DNA of 51,439 bases, from assembly GCA_949285255.1 (NCBI GenBank), contig CASDXV010000009.1, positions 1 to 51,439 of the forward strand, in the 5' to 3' direction. Shown piece after piece: positions 15,095 to 24,053 of this stretch (position 1 is the stretch's first letter; every line of letters begins with the position of its first letter). The notes beneath the pieces are model-generated. The model was given only the letters and a program-made list of their open reading frames with translations, did no database searches and was not told where the DNA came from. The stretch is from an uncultured bacterium (lineage in GTDB: Bacteria > Cyanobacteriota > Vampirovibrionia > Gastranaerophilales > Gastranaerophilaceae). The translations under genes were made by a program, and so were the position numbers.

Positions 15095-16465
15095 ATGAAA
15101 AAAATAGTAATTATCGGCGGCGGCGCAGCAGGCCCAAAAACAGCAGCAAAAGCAAAAAGGATGAATCCCGAGAATACAGTTGAACTCTATACTGATGAAA
15201 ACCTTATTTCATACAGCGCCTGCGGGCTTCCGTATTTTATAGAGGGAACGGTAAAAAATATTAATCAACTTATCATAAGAACGCCTGAAGATTTTGAAAA
15301 ACAAGGGATAAATGTTTTTCTTGAACATAAAGTGGAAAAAATTATCCCCGAGAAAAAATGTATAATCGTAAACAATAAAGAAATAAGCTATGACGAGCTT
15401 GTAATATGCACGGGAGCTGAACTTATCAAACCAAATATAAAAAATATAGATATAGACGGTGTTTATTACCTTAAAAAAATTCAAGACGGTATAAAAATAA
15501 AAGAAGCTATACAAGAAGCCAAAAAAGTAATTATAATAGGTGGCGGATATATTGGAATAGAGCTTATTGAGGCTTTTGTTGAAAACGGCATAAGCGTCAC
15601 ACTTGTCGAAAATTCAGACAGGATGATGAAAATTTTTGACAGTGAATTTAGTGATATGATAAAAAATCACATCCTTGAGCGCGACAGACAATGGGTCGAT
15701 ATGCATTTTAATCAAGAAGTTGAGGAGTTTTTTGCAGATGAACGGGGAAAATTTATAAAACTAAAGACAAAAAGCGGGCTTGAACTTGAGGCAGATTTTT
15801 GCGTTATTGCTGTTGGTGTAAGGCCAAATGTAGCTTTAGCAAAAGATGCAGGTATAAAAATCGGCATAACAGGGGGTATTGAAACAGACAGCTCCATGCG
15901 AACAAATATAGAAAACATCTGGGCTGCGGGAGATTGCACCGAAGAGCACTGCCTTATTACAAAAAGACCTGTTTATGTTGCACTTGGAACAATAGCAAAC
16001 AAAGAAGGGCGCGTTGCCGCGATTAATGTTACAAATTGTCCAAAGGTGTGCGAGAGGTTTGATGGCATATTAGGGTCTGCTATTACAAAATACTTTAACT
16101 ACACAATAGCTCTTACCGGTATGAACGCACAAACTGCGGCAAAAATTGCTCAAAAACACGACTTACAGCCAATAAGCGCTACAGTTGTCAAAAAAGACAA
16201 AGCAGGCTACATGCCGGATTCAGAGAACATTACAATAAAACTCGTCGCAGATAAAAAAACAGGTAAACTCCTTGGCGCACAAGGCGTAGGCACAGGAGAT
16301 GTAAACAAAAGAATAAACACTGTAACATCAGCTCTTCAATCGGGTCTTACCGTAGAAGAATTTTTGCACCTTGACCTGCCATACGCTCCGCCTTATTCTT
16401 CAACAATAGATATACTCTTAACTGCAGCTTACAGGCTTGACGCGCAGATTAAAGGCAAAGAATAA
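15095..16465 (+). CDS. CoA-disulfide reductase / NADH oxidase family flavoprotein
   Basis: 456 aa from the ATG at 15095; a TTG 15 nt earlier is less likely. The two-dinucleotide-binding fold shows FAD site IVIIGGGAAG (4-13), redox Cys43 in SYSACGLPYFIEG, NAD(P)H site VIIIGGGYIGIE, and FAD site IWAAGDC. Single-cysteine members reduce CoA disulfide, or O2 to water, with NAD(P)H. There is no C-terminal rhodanese domain. No good ribosome site is visible; a CATAAT box sits just before the ATG. It may be an oxygen or thiol stress enzyme in an anaerobe; the exact substrate is not decided by sequence. Confidence 0.9.
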   Translation: MKKIVIIGGGAAGPKTAAKAKRMNPENTVELYTDENLISYSACGLPYFIEGTVKNINQLIIRTPEDFEKQGINVFLEHKVEKIIPEKKCIIVNNKEISYDELVICTGAELIKPNIKNIDIDGVYYLKKIQDGIKIKEAIQEAKKVIIIGGGYIGIELIEAFVENGISVTLVENSDRMMKIFDSEFSDMIKNHILERDRQWVDMHFNQEVEEFFADERGKFIKLKTKSGLELEADFCVIAVGVRPNVALAKDAGIKIGITGGIETDSSMRTNIENIWAAGDCTEEHCLITKRPVYVALGTIANKEGRVAAINVTNCPKVCERFDGILGSAITKYFNYTIALTGMNAQTAAKIAQKHDLQPISATVVKKDKAGYMPDSENITIKLVADKKTGKLLGAQGVGTGDVNKRINTVTSALQSGLTVEEFLHLDLPYAPPYSSTIDILLTAAYRLDAQIKGKE

Positions 16466-16466
16466 A

Positions 16467-17330
16467 TTATTTTATATAATCAAAAGCCAAATCAAGGGTA
16501 TTTGCCTTTGCAACAATAGCGCTTGTTGAAATGATATCAACGCCTGTCTTTGCAATCTCTTCAACAGATTCAAGGTTAACCCCGCCGCTTGCCTCAACAA
16601 TTGCTTTTTTATCGATTAATTTAACACACTCTGCCATTTTTTCTGGCGGCATGTTATCAAGCATTATAATATCAGCGCACGCACTTATTGCAGCTTTTAC
16701 CTGCTCCATTGTATCGCATTCAACTTCTATTTTATGAGCATGGGAAATATTTTCGCGAACTTTTTTTACCGCAGTTTCGATTGAACCGCCAAGAAGAGCT
16801 ATATGATTGTCTTTTAACATAACACAATCACACAGGTTAAACCTGTGCAAATGCCCGCCGCCTACTTTTACTGCATATTTTTCAAAAATTCTGAAGTTAG
16901 GAGTATTTTTTCTTGTATCAACAACTCTTGCACCGTATTTTTGAGCAATATTTTGATACTTTCTTGTCATGGTAGCAATTCCGCTCATTCTCTGAGTATA
17001 GTTAAGCGCCAGTCTTTCGCCTGTTAAAATATATCTTGCGCAGCCTGAAATACGAGCAATTTTATCGCCTTTTTTAATTTCATCGCCGTCGTTAAAATAA
17101 AATTCAACTTCAACTTTGTCTTTTGCAAGTACTTCAAAGACCATTCTAAAAACATCCGCCCCGCAGAAAACTCCGTCAGTCCTTGTAGTTAAGTATACGC
17201 AAAATTTTGCATCATCATCTAAAGAAGCACAAACGGAATCGGTTGTAATATCACCATATCCGATATCTTCAGATAAAGCAGCTTTTATGTGCTCTTCTAT
17301 CATAAAATCATTCAGCAAAAATTTCGCCAT
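16467..17330 (-). CDS. nadC: Nicotinate-nucleotide pyrophosphorylase (carboxylating), quinolinate phosphoribosyltransferase
   Basis: 287 aa. It converts quinolinate and PRPP to nicotinate mononucleotide in NAD synthesis. Signature residues: ALNYTQRMSGIAT, DTRKNTPNFRIFEKYAVKVGGGHLHRFNL and KDNHI, with the phosphate-binding EASGGVN near the C-terminus. The start overlaps the end of nadB by 23 bp, so the two are coupled. The stop abuts the convergent CoA-disulfide reductase gene. Confidence 0.96.
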   Translation of the reverse strand: MAKFLLNDFMIEEHIKAALSEDIGYGDITTDSVCASLDDDAKFCVYLTTRTDGVFCGADVFRMVFEVLAKDKVEVEFYFNDGDEIKKGDKIARISGCARYILTGERLALNYTQRMSGIATMTRKYQNIAQKYGARVVDTRKNTPNFRIFEKYAVKVGGGHLHRFNLCDCVMLKDNHIALLGGSIETAVKKVRENISHAHKIEVECDTMEQVKAAISACADIIMLDNMPPEKMAECVKLIDKKAIVEASGGVNLESVEEIAKTGVDIISTSAIVAKANTLDLAFDYIK

Positions 17331-18954
17331 TTTCTACCTCGCGTTTTGACTCAATTGCATTATTTGCCACTTTATTTACAACTTCATCGCACTGAGGAAA
17401 ATCTTCTCTATAGTGCGCACCCAAAGAATTTTCCCTTGCAAGCGCTTCTTCAACTATAAGCGAAGCCACAAGAATCATATTCTTTGCTTCATAGCACTCA
17501 ATAATATGAGAACAGGTTGAAGAATTCAAAACTTTTGAAAGCCTTGCAAGTTCAACTTTGGCATTTGTTAGTTTTTCTTTGTTTCTTACAATTCCGACAT
17601 TTTCCCACATAATTGCTTTTATATTATTTTTAATTTCTTCAATGTCAGTATCTATAAATTCGCAGCAATTATCAGTGTCTTGAACATATTTATCAAGAGT
17701 TTCTTTAACTTTTTCATCGTAATTTTTTGGAGCGTCAAGATTTCTTTCAGACAGAAAATCTGCAAGCTCATATGCCCCTGCAGCACATTCCAAAAGAGAA
17801 TTTGAGGCAAGCCTGTTTGCACCGTGAAAACCACTGCAGGACGCTTCACCTAAGGCGTAGAGATTTTCTATGGTTGTTTGCCCGTAGATATTTGTTTTTA
17901 TACCACCCATAAAATAATGCGCAGCAGGTGAAACAGGTATCAAGCCGTCTGAAATATCAATATTATTCTCTTCACAGCTTTTTGTAATGTTTGGAAATCT
18001 GTTTCTGAAAAATTCCATTCCCATTTGTGAAATGTCAAGAAAGACGCTATCATCGCCATTTTTAATCATTGTAGAATATATGGCGCGAGCTACAACATCC
18101 CTTGGTGCAAGCTCTCCTCTTGAATCAAAATCATGGGCAAAGTATTTTCCTTTTGAATCACAAAGTTTTGCGCCCGCTCCTCTAACCGCTTCAGAAACTA
18201 ATGGCATGGTATTTTTGTTATTTAGCGCAAGAGCGGTAGGGTGAAACTGAACAAACTCCATATTTTCAACCTTTGCTCCAGCTCGATAAGCAAGTGCTAT
18301 ACCGTCACCTGTTACAACTTCAGGATTTGTTGTGTGAGCATACAATTGCCCAACTCCGCCCGTGGCAATTACAACAGCGTTAGAATAAACCGCTTCATAA
18401 GAATCTGCCTCTCGATTGTAGACTATGACACCTTTTGCACAGTTTGACTTATCAACAAGTATTTCAACCGCCGAAGTATTTTCATAAACCTCTATTTCAT
18501 CAGACTCTCTGACTTTTTGACATAATACATCTTCAATAGCTCTGCCTGTAGCGTCTTTAACATGGAGAATTCTTGGAACACTGTGTGCCGCCTCAAGTGC
18601 AAAGCTTAATTTACCGTCAGGCGTTTTATCAAACTCAACGCCTAAGTTAATTAAATCCTGAATAACACAGGAAGAATTTTGTGAAATAAATTTAACCGTA
18701 TTAAAATCATTCAGCCCGCATCCTGCTTTAATTGTATCACTGATGTGCGAGCTTATGGAGTCATCCTTGTTAAACTCGGGCAGAACCGCAACAATGCCGC
18801 CCTGAGCAAGACTTGAACCTGACTTATCAAGCTGCGATTTTGTTACGACTAATATGCCGTCATTTACATGCTTTTGTGATGCGATTTTAAGCGCGAGATA
18901 TAGCCCTGCAACACCACTGCCAATTATAACTACAGAATATTTAGAATACTTCAT
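17308..18954 (-). CDS. nadB: L-aspartate oxidase
   Basis: 548 aa. Flavoprotein of the succinate dehydrogenase/fumarate reductase group that oxidises aspartate to iminoaspartate for quinolinate synthesis. FAD site VVIIGSGVAGLYLALK, SSLAQGGIVAVL, HPTAL, SRGELAPRDVVARAI, GFHGANRLASNSLLE. Under anaerobic conditions it would use fumarate rather than O2. nadA, the usual third gene, is not in the window. AAGGA precedes the ATG. Confidence 0.96.
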   Translation of the reverse strand: MKYSKYSVVIIGSGVAGLYLALKIASQKHVNDGILVVTKSQLDKSGSSLAQGGIVAVLPEFNKDDSISSHISDTIKAGCGLNDFNTVKFISQNSSCVIQDLINLGVEFDKTPDGKLSFALEAAHSVPRILHVKDATGRAIEDVLCQKVRESDEIEVYENTSAVEILVDKSNCAKGVIVYNREADSYEAVYSNAVVIATGGVGQLYAHTTNPEVVTGDGIALAYRAGAKVENMEFVQFHPTALALNNKNTMPLVSEAVRGAGAKLCDSKGKYFAHDFDSRGELAPRDVVARAIYSTMIKNGDDSVFLDISQMGMEFFRNRFPNITKSCEENNIDISDGLIPVSPAAHYFMGGIKTNIYGQTTIENLYALGEASCSGFHGANRLASNSLLECAAGAYELADFLSERNLDAPKNYDEKVKETLDKYVQDTDNCCEFIDTDIEEIKNNIKAIMWENVGIVRNKEKLTNAKVELARLSKVLNSSTCSHIIECYEAKNMILVASLIVEEALARENSLGAHYREDFPQCDEVVNKVANNAIESKREVENGEIFAE

Positions 18955-19030
18955 TGTCGTCCTTTTTGTCGGAGTATCTAGTAATATTTTAATACAAATA
19001 TTCTCTTATTCCATATTATTTTATAAATAT

Positions 19031-19771
19031 TTAACCTTGATTAATCCCTGCGCCAAAGAGAGCAAAGTCATACTTAACAGGGTCATTTGGGTCGAATTCT
19101 CTTAATTTTTCGGTAAGCTCAAGCACAGACTTAAAGTCATTTGCATTTCTTTTTAGCAGCCCCAAAGAGCGCGAAACCCTGCCTACATGCACATCCAAGG
19201 GAATTAAGAGCTCATTGGTGCCTATAAAATCCCACAAGCCGATATCAACCGGCCCGCGCCTTACCATCCAGCGCAAAAACATATTTAGTCTTTTCATTGC
19301 CCCGCCTTTTTCAGGACGAGCAAAAAGATGACAAAAACCAAGCCCAGGAGGACAATTTAGACAAGAGTAAAAGTATTTACTTACAAAATTAAGCATATCA
19401 CCATTTTTTTTACCCTCATAAAACAATTCCTCAAGCGAGATTTTATCTTTTTTGTATAGCTTTTCAAGAGAAGATAAAAAGCACACAAGGTCTATATCTT
19501 TTACAAACCTGTATACAAAACCCTCTACAAGTTTTTTGTTTTGAGAAAAATTTAAAACAAACTCATAGGGTTTATTTTCCATAACATCAAAAAGGTTATC
19601 AAGCTTTGCAATAAAAGCTTCGCGCTTGCCAAAAGCAAACAATGCCGCTATAAAAGAGGCGATTTCTATATCATTTTTATTTTTAAATTTATGCGCAAAG
19701 CGCACCGGGTCGTTTTTTATAAAGTCTTTTGTCTCATATTTTTTTACAAGCTTATCAAGATAATCTTTCAT
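19031..19771 (-). CDS. TIGR02757 / DUF2400 family protein
   Basis: 246 aa. It matches this family: NDPVRFAHKFKNKNDIEIASFIAALFAFGKREAFIAKL at the N-terminus, then KRLNMFLRWMVRRGPVDIGLW and IPLDVHVGRVSRSLGL, ending DPVKYDFALFGAGIN. The C-terminal helix-hairpin-helix form recalls base-excision DNA glycosylases, but no activity is assigned. It overlaps tadA by 4 bp and ends the nfeD-to-DUF2400 run. Confidence 0.88.
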   Translation of the reverse strand: MKDYLDKLVKKYETKDFIKNDPVRFAHKFKNKNDIEIASFIAALFAFGKREAFIAKLDNLFDVMENKPYEFVLNFSQNKKLVEGFVYRFVKDIDLVCFLSSLEKLYKKDKISLEELFYEGKKNGDMLNFVSKYFYSCLNCPPGLGFCHLFARPEKGGAMKRLNMFLRWMVRRGPVDIGLWDFIGTNELLIPLDVHVGRVSRSLGLLKRNANDFKSVLELTEKLREFDPNDPVKYDFALFGAGINQG

Positions 19772-20214
19772 TTTCTTAATTCCAAAAAATATTTTTCAAG
19801 AACCCTGTTGCACTCATCCTCCATAATACCGCCAAAAACTTTTGGCTTAAAGTCGGAAATATTTACAAGATTGATTTTAGAGCCAAAAGCGCCGTATTTT
19901 GTGTCATATGAGCCAAAATAAATTTCATCAATTCTTGAGTTTAAAATCGCCCAAGCGCACATCGGACAAGGTTCAAGCGTTACATAGAGTTTGCAACCAC
20001 TCAAGCGCCAGTTGCCCAGAACTTCTGACGCTTCCCTAAGCGCTAAAATTTCAGCATGAGCGCTTATGTCATTTGTCTTTTCTCTTGTATTTACAGTTTT
20101 TGCAATAACTTTTGAGTCTTTTACTATAACACAACCTACGGGTATGTCTTTGCCTGAGGTCAGTGCCATATCAAGAGCTAATTGCATATATTTTTTATTA
20201 TTCGACATAGTCAT
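19768..20214 (-). CDS. tadA: tRNA-specific adenosine deaminase (nucleoside deaminase)
   Basis: 148 aa. Zinc deaminase: HAE at 53-55 (ligand His53, proton-shuttle Glu55) and PCPMC at 82-86 (ligands Cys83 and Cys86). It makes inosine at the wobble base of tRNA-Arg(ACG). It overlaps the end of the histidine kinase gene by 17 bp and the start of the next gene by 4 bp, so translation is probably coupled. Confidence 0.93.
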   Translation of the reverse strand: MTMSNNKKYMQLALDMALTSGKDIPVGCVIVKDSKVIAKTVNTREKTNDISAHAEILALREASEVLGNWRLSGCKLYVTLEPCPMCAWAILNSRIDEIYFGSYDTKYGAFGSKINLVNISDFKPKVFGGIMEDECNRVLEKYFLELRK

Positions 20215-21850
20215 TAAAAACTAAAGACAAGTTAAAATAATTGTCTTCACAATCAAGTATTATATCTATATTCATTGCTGCGCAAAGCCCTTTAACAATA
20301 TACAGACCAAGCCCCGTACCCCTTGTAGTTCTTGTAAGTTCAGAATCCATACGAATGAACTTATCAAAGAGCTTTTCTTTCATATCCTCAGGAATTGGTA
20401 GTGTCTTGTTTGCTATAGATACACAAGGGCGACCCGAAACATTTGCGGCGTATATTTTTATCGGCTCATTATCCTGATTATACTTAACCGCATTATCACA
20501 CAGGTTAACTAAAACCTGCTCTAATCTGTCACTGTCGGCGTAAACCTCTTTTAGCTCGGGGGATATTTTTACGTCAAACTTTGAATTATTAGAGTTAGCG
20601 TATAGTATTGAATTTTCTATTGCTTCACCAAGGTTAATTTCAACCTTGTTTAATTGAATACTAAAGCTTTCTATCTCAGGAACTACAAGCAAATCCTCAA
20701 CCATCCTTGAAAGTCTTTGAGCTTGCTGCTTGATGATTTTTAGCGATTTTATTCTTGTTTCATCATCAATTTTTATATCATGGCGCAAAAGTCTGCTTGA
20801 ATATCCGACAATACTTGTAAGAGGAGTTCTAAACTCGTGACTTATAGCGTTTACAAGGTTTGTTCTAAACTCATTTAAGCGCTCAAGTTCGATATTTTTT
20901 TCTGATAAATCCTGATAAGACTGATGAATTTTTTTTGCCATATAGTTAAATTCTTTTGCAAGAAAAACTATCTCATGAGGGGTAAAAGCACTTTTTAAAA
21001 GGTGGATTTTTCTCTCATAACTGCCTTTTGATATTGCAATAATACCTTTAAAGAGCTGCCTTATGTTGATATAGAGGTAAAAAGTATAAATACCCACCAT
21101 TGCAATTATGAAAAACGCTGCAAGGAAAAGCGAAAGCACTATTCTATATCTTGCTTTATCAATCGTAGCGTTTGTAATATTTTCCGTTGTATTTACAATT
21201 ACTGTCCAGTCAGGGTTTTCAAGCGCATAGTAAGCGCTTGGCTGGTTTTTGTACTTGTTAAACAAATCGGGAAACTCAAGTTTTTTATTTTGAGGAAGAT
21301 TTTTTAATAAGCGCTCAAACTCAGGAGCATCAACAGTATTTGTCGCAACAAGAGAATTGTCCTTTGCAACGATATAAATCTGGCGTTTTTCGTCTTTATA
21401 CCTTTGAGACACGGCATTTTGCATATCCGTAGCATCAAGCAGCGCCACAAGCGAGTACTCGTCGTTTATATCACTGTGCAATTTTATTTTTGAAGTTTCT
21501 TTATCAAAAGCATACACTTCGCTTGGAACTTTAGACTTTTCAACAATATCAAGGTTGCTTATGGTGCCGTTTTTTCTCTCTACTTCAGATAAAAAATCAG
21601 CTCTATCCGATGCGTAAGGAATAAAAGTAATCGCATCAGCTACCTGATTAAGCGCATCTTGAGAAGATTTTAGGTAAGCTTGAACATTTTCACCGATTGT
21701 ACGTGACATCTCAAGAGCACTGTAGTTAAGTTCTTTTCTTACAGACTGCTGGGAAATGTTTGAAATAATAAGCCCTATAGTAACAAAGGGTATAAGAACC
21801 GCAAAAAGCAGCACTATTATTATCTGTTGGGCGATTTTAAGCCTTTGCAT
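20198..21850 (-). CDS. Sensor histidine kinase with extracytoplasmic sensor and HAMP domain
   Basis: 550 aa. A membrane helix (about 7-30), a periplasmic Cache-like sensor (about 31-235, with the YYALENPDWTVIVNTT segment typical of Cache ends), a second helix (about 236-260), HAMP (about 261-315), then HisKA with phospho-accepting His338 (AISHEFRTPLTS). The ATPase domain follows with N box NLCDNAVKYN and G box GTGLGLYIV. Inner-membrane kinase for the upstream response regulator; their stop and start codons overlap (TAATG). Ligand unknown. Confidence 0.95.
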   Translation of the reverse strand: MQRLKIAQQIIIVLLFAVLIPFVTIGLIISNISQQSVRKELNYSALEMSRTIGENVQAYLKSSQDALNQVADAITFIPYASDRADFLSEVERKNGTISNLDIVEKSKVPSEVYAFDKETSKIKLHSDINDEYSLVALLDATDMQNAVSQRYKDEKRQIYIVAKDNSLVATNTVDAPEFERLLKNLPQNKKLEFPDLFNKYKNQPSAYYALENPDWTVIVNTTENITNATIDKARYRIVLSLFLAAFFIIAMVGIYTFYLYINIRQLFKGIIAISKGSYERKIHLLKSAFTPHEIVFLAKEFNYMAKKIHQSYQDLSEKNIELERLNEFRTNLVNAISHEFRTPLTSIVGYSSRLLRHDIKIDDETRIKSLKIIKQQAQRLSRMVEDLLVVPEIESFSIQLNKVEINLGEAIENSILYANSNNSKFDVKISPELKEVYADSDRLEQVLVNLCDNAVKYNQDNEPIKIYAANVSGRPCVSIANKTLPIPEDMKEKLFDKFIRMDSELTRTTRGTGLGLYIVKGLCAAMNIDIILDCEDNYFNLSLVFNDYVE

Positions 21851-22572
21851 TAAGCTTCCTCCAAAGAACCAAATGGTGTTAATTTATAACCCACATTTGT
21901 TACCGTGTGTAAGTATTTTGGCTTTCTTGTGTCCTCTTCAATTTTTTGCCTCAAAGAACCCACATGCACTCTTACCATGCGAACATCTTCATCTGACCCG
22001 TAACCCCAGACCTCATCAAGCAAAGTGGCAAGCGTTACAGGGCTATTCAAATGCTGCATAAGACAGTATAAAATCTCAAACTCAGTCGGGGTAAGTTTTT
22101 TCTTCTTATCTTGAATAACTGCCTCAAGCGAATCGGGTAAAATTTCAATATCACCTGCCCTTAGGACTTCTTTAGAATTTGTTTCATCAGATGAGTTTTC
22201 GCTGCGGCGAAGAAGAGCTCTGATATGAAGCAGAACTTCCTGAACATCAAAAGGTTTTACAAGATAGTCATCCGCACCGCAGTCAAAGCCCTCTGTTTTA
22301 TCGTTAATAGTACCCTTGGCCGTGAGCATAAGAATAGGAACAGCAGGCTTTACAAGCCTTATATTTTTACAGACATCATAACCGTTCATCTTTGGCATCA
22401 TAACATCGAGCAAAATAAGGTCATAGTTGTTCTCTAGCGCCTTTTTAAGACCTGCCTCACCGTCTGAAGCGCTATCTACAATATAACCGCTCTGAGCAAT
22501 ATCAAAAGTCAAAAGCTCTCTTATTTGCTCATCATCATCTACTACCAGTAACCTTTTATTTGTTTTTGTCAT
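21850..22572 (-). CDS. OmpR/PhoB-type response regulator
   Basis: 240 aa from the ATG at 22572, which has AAGG 5 nt upstream. Extending to 22614 would add 14 unrelated residues and run into the preceding gene. Receiver: acidic pair in VVDDDE (11-15), phospho-acceptor Asp56 (LILLDVMMP), Lys in LVKPF. The C-terminal winged helix is present (LTPTEFEILYCLM, VRVHVGSLRQKIE). Partner of the following kinase. Confidence 0.95.
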   Translation of the reverse strand: MTKTNKRLLVVDDDEQIRELLTFDIAQSGYIVDSASDGEAGLKKALENNYDLILLDVMMPKMNGYDVCKNIRLVKPAVPILMLTAKGTINDKTEGFDCGADDYLVKPFDVQEVLLHIRALLRRSENSSDETNSKEVLRAGDIEILPDSLEAVIQDKKKKLTPTEFEILYCLMQHLNSPVTLATLLDEVWGYGSDEDVRMVRVHVGSLRQKIEEDTRKPKYLHTVTNVGYKLTPFGSLEEA

Positions 22573-22579
22573 AATTACC

Positions 22580-23548
22580 TTACTTTTTGTCAAACATCTG
22601 TTTAATACCGTCAACAGAGCTTAAAATACCTGTTGCCTCATATGGCATATAAACAATTTTATTATCCTTGCCGCTTGTAATATCTTGAAGAGTTTCAATA
22701 TATTTCATGGCAATTAAATACTTGTCAGGCTGTCCGTTTCCGCTTAGTGCCTCAATAATGTTTCTTATAGCTTGCGCTTCACCTTCTGCCTCTCTTATAC
22801 GAGCTTGAGCCTTACCCTCTGCTACAAGAATTTCAGCCTGTTTTTCACCTTCGGCCTTGTTTATTTGACTTTCTTTAACACCCTCAGCTTCAAGGATAGC
22901 AGCTTTTTTAAGACCCTCAGCCTCAAGGATAGCCGCACGCCTGTCACGCTCAGCTTTCATTTGCTTTTCCATGGCGTTTTGAATTTCTTTAGGCGGGATA
23001 ATATCTTGGAGCTCAACCCTGTTTATCTTGACGCCCCATTTATTTGTAGCGTCATCCAAAATTGCTCTTAGTTTTTCATTAATTATGTCACGAGAGGTAA
23101 ATGTTGTATCTAAATCCATCTCCCCTATTACGTTTCTAAGAGTTGTTTGAGTTAATTTTTCAATAGCCTCGGGCAGATTTTCAATTTCATACACGGCGCT
23201 TTTCGGGTCAATAATTTGAAAATACAAAAGCGCATTTATTGAAATTGTAACATTATCTTTTGTAATTACGTTTTGACGGGGAAAATCAAAAACACTTTCT
23301 CTTAAATCTATTTTATCAACAGTGGAATAAACACTGTATGAGTCACCGTTTGCAAGCCTTAGAACCTTTTTCCAATGCACACCGCGAACAGTATCAACAA
23401 AAGGAACAATAAACTGCAGCCCGGGGTGCAAAATACGGTTAAAGCGACCCAAACGCTCAATTATCATTACCTGAGCCTGATTAACAATTTTAAATCCGCT
23501 GAGGAAAAATACCACAACGAGTACTACAAAAATTAAAAATAAAATCAT
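22580..23548 (-). CDS. SPFH/band 7 family membrane protein (QmcA/stomatin-like)
   Basis: 322 aa. N-terminal membrane anchor (1-18), SPFH domain (NQAQVMIIERLGRFNRILHPGLQFIVPFVD...), then a long Ala/Glu-rich coiled coil with two near-identical AAILEAEG units and AEGEKQAEILVAEGKAQ. Such proteins build membrane microdomain scaffolds and act with NfeD partners, here the gene just upstream (3 bp gap). Confidence 0.93.
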   Translation of the reverse strand: MILFLIFVVLVVVFFLSGFKIVNQAQVMIIERLGRFNRILHPGLQFIVPFVDTVRGVHWKKVLRLANGDSYSVYSTVDKIDLRESVFDFPRQNVITKDNVTISINALLYFQIIDPKSAVYEIENLPEAIEKLTQTTLRNVIGEMDLDTTFTSRDIINEKLRAILDDATNKWGVKINRVELQDIIPPKEIQNAMEKQMKAERDRRAAILEAEGLKKAAILEAEGVKESQINKAEGEKQAEILVAEGKAQARIREAEGEAQAIRNIIEALSGNGQPDKYLIAMKYIETLQDITSGKDNKIVYMPYEATGILSSVDGIKQMFDKK

Positions 23549-23551
23549 TAT

Positions 23552-23998
23552 TTACTCCTTACTAATTTTCTCAACGTACATAATCAGGCTCTCGTTTTTT
23601 ACAATTTTGACTATTTCGCCTTCTTTAATTTCTTCTGCGTTAATTGATTTTGCCTGCCAAACTTCACCGTATATCTTAATTGAACCGATACCGTCAGTGT
23701 CTTTTACACCGATGTCTTTAAGGACCAAAGCCTCGTTTTCAATATACTTGGCGTCCACTCCTGTTTGCTCATCGCCTGTTTCTTTTTTTCTCATAAAAGG
23801 GTGCGCAACGATAAAAAACACAACAGCAAAAAGAGCAAACATGCCGCCTTGAATCCAGTAGTTATCAGGATATTTAAAAGCGGCTATTGCAGCAAAAAAC
23901 GCTGCTCCGCCAAGCGGCAGAAAGAACATGGAGGGAGTCATTATTTCTATAAAAAGAAAAACAAATCCGACCAAAGCCCATATTTTGTATATTTCCAT
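23552..23998 (-). CDS. NfeD-family membrane protein (short form)
   Basis: 148 aa. Two or three hydrophobic helices (about 5-75, WALVGFVFLFIEIMTPSMFFLPLGGAA), then a small soluble OB-fold (about 85-148, GSIKIYGEVWQAKS, EGEIVKIV). No protease domain. It is the usual partner of the SPFH protein. It is the first gene of a run through a two-component system and tadA, with GGGG before the ATG. Confidence 0.9.
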   Translation of the reverse strand: MEIYKIWALVGFVFLFIEIMTPSMFFLPLGGAAFFAAIAAFKYPDNYWIQGGMFALFAVVFFIVAHPFMRKKETGDEQTGVDAKYIENEALVLKDIGVKDTDGIGSIKIYGEVWQAKSINAEEIKEGEIVKIVKNESLIMYVEKISKE

Positions 23999-24024
23999 AA
24001 TTTACCCCTTATCTGTATTACACA

Positions 24025-24053
24025 AGTCTAGTGGTTTTTATGGCATGTGTCAA
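24025..24053 (-). promoter_or_regulatory. Promoter of the nfeD operon
   Basis: On the minus strand: TTGACA (24048-24053), a 17-nt spacer, and TAGACT (24025-24030), about 26 nt before the nfeD ATG. The perfect -35 box directly abuts the stop codon of the preceding FAD dehydrogenase gene. Confidence 0.6.

Noticed and set aside
22850-22960. Short direct repeat within the SPFH gene
   Set aside because: It encodes the repeated AAILEAEG units of the coiled coil, which is normal for this family, and is not a mobile or regulatory repeat.
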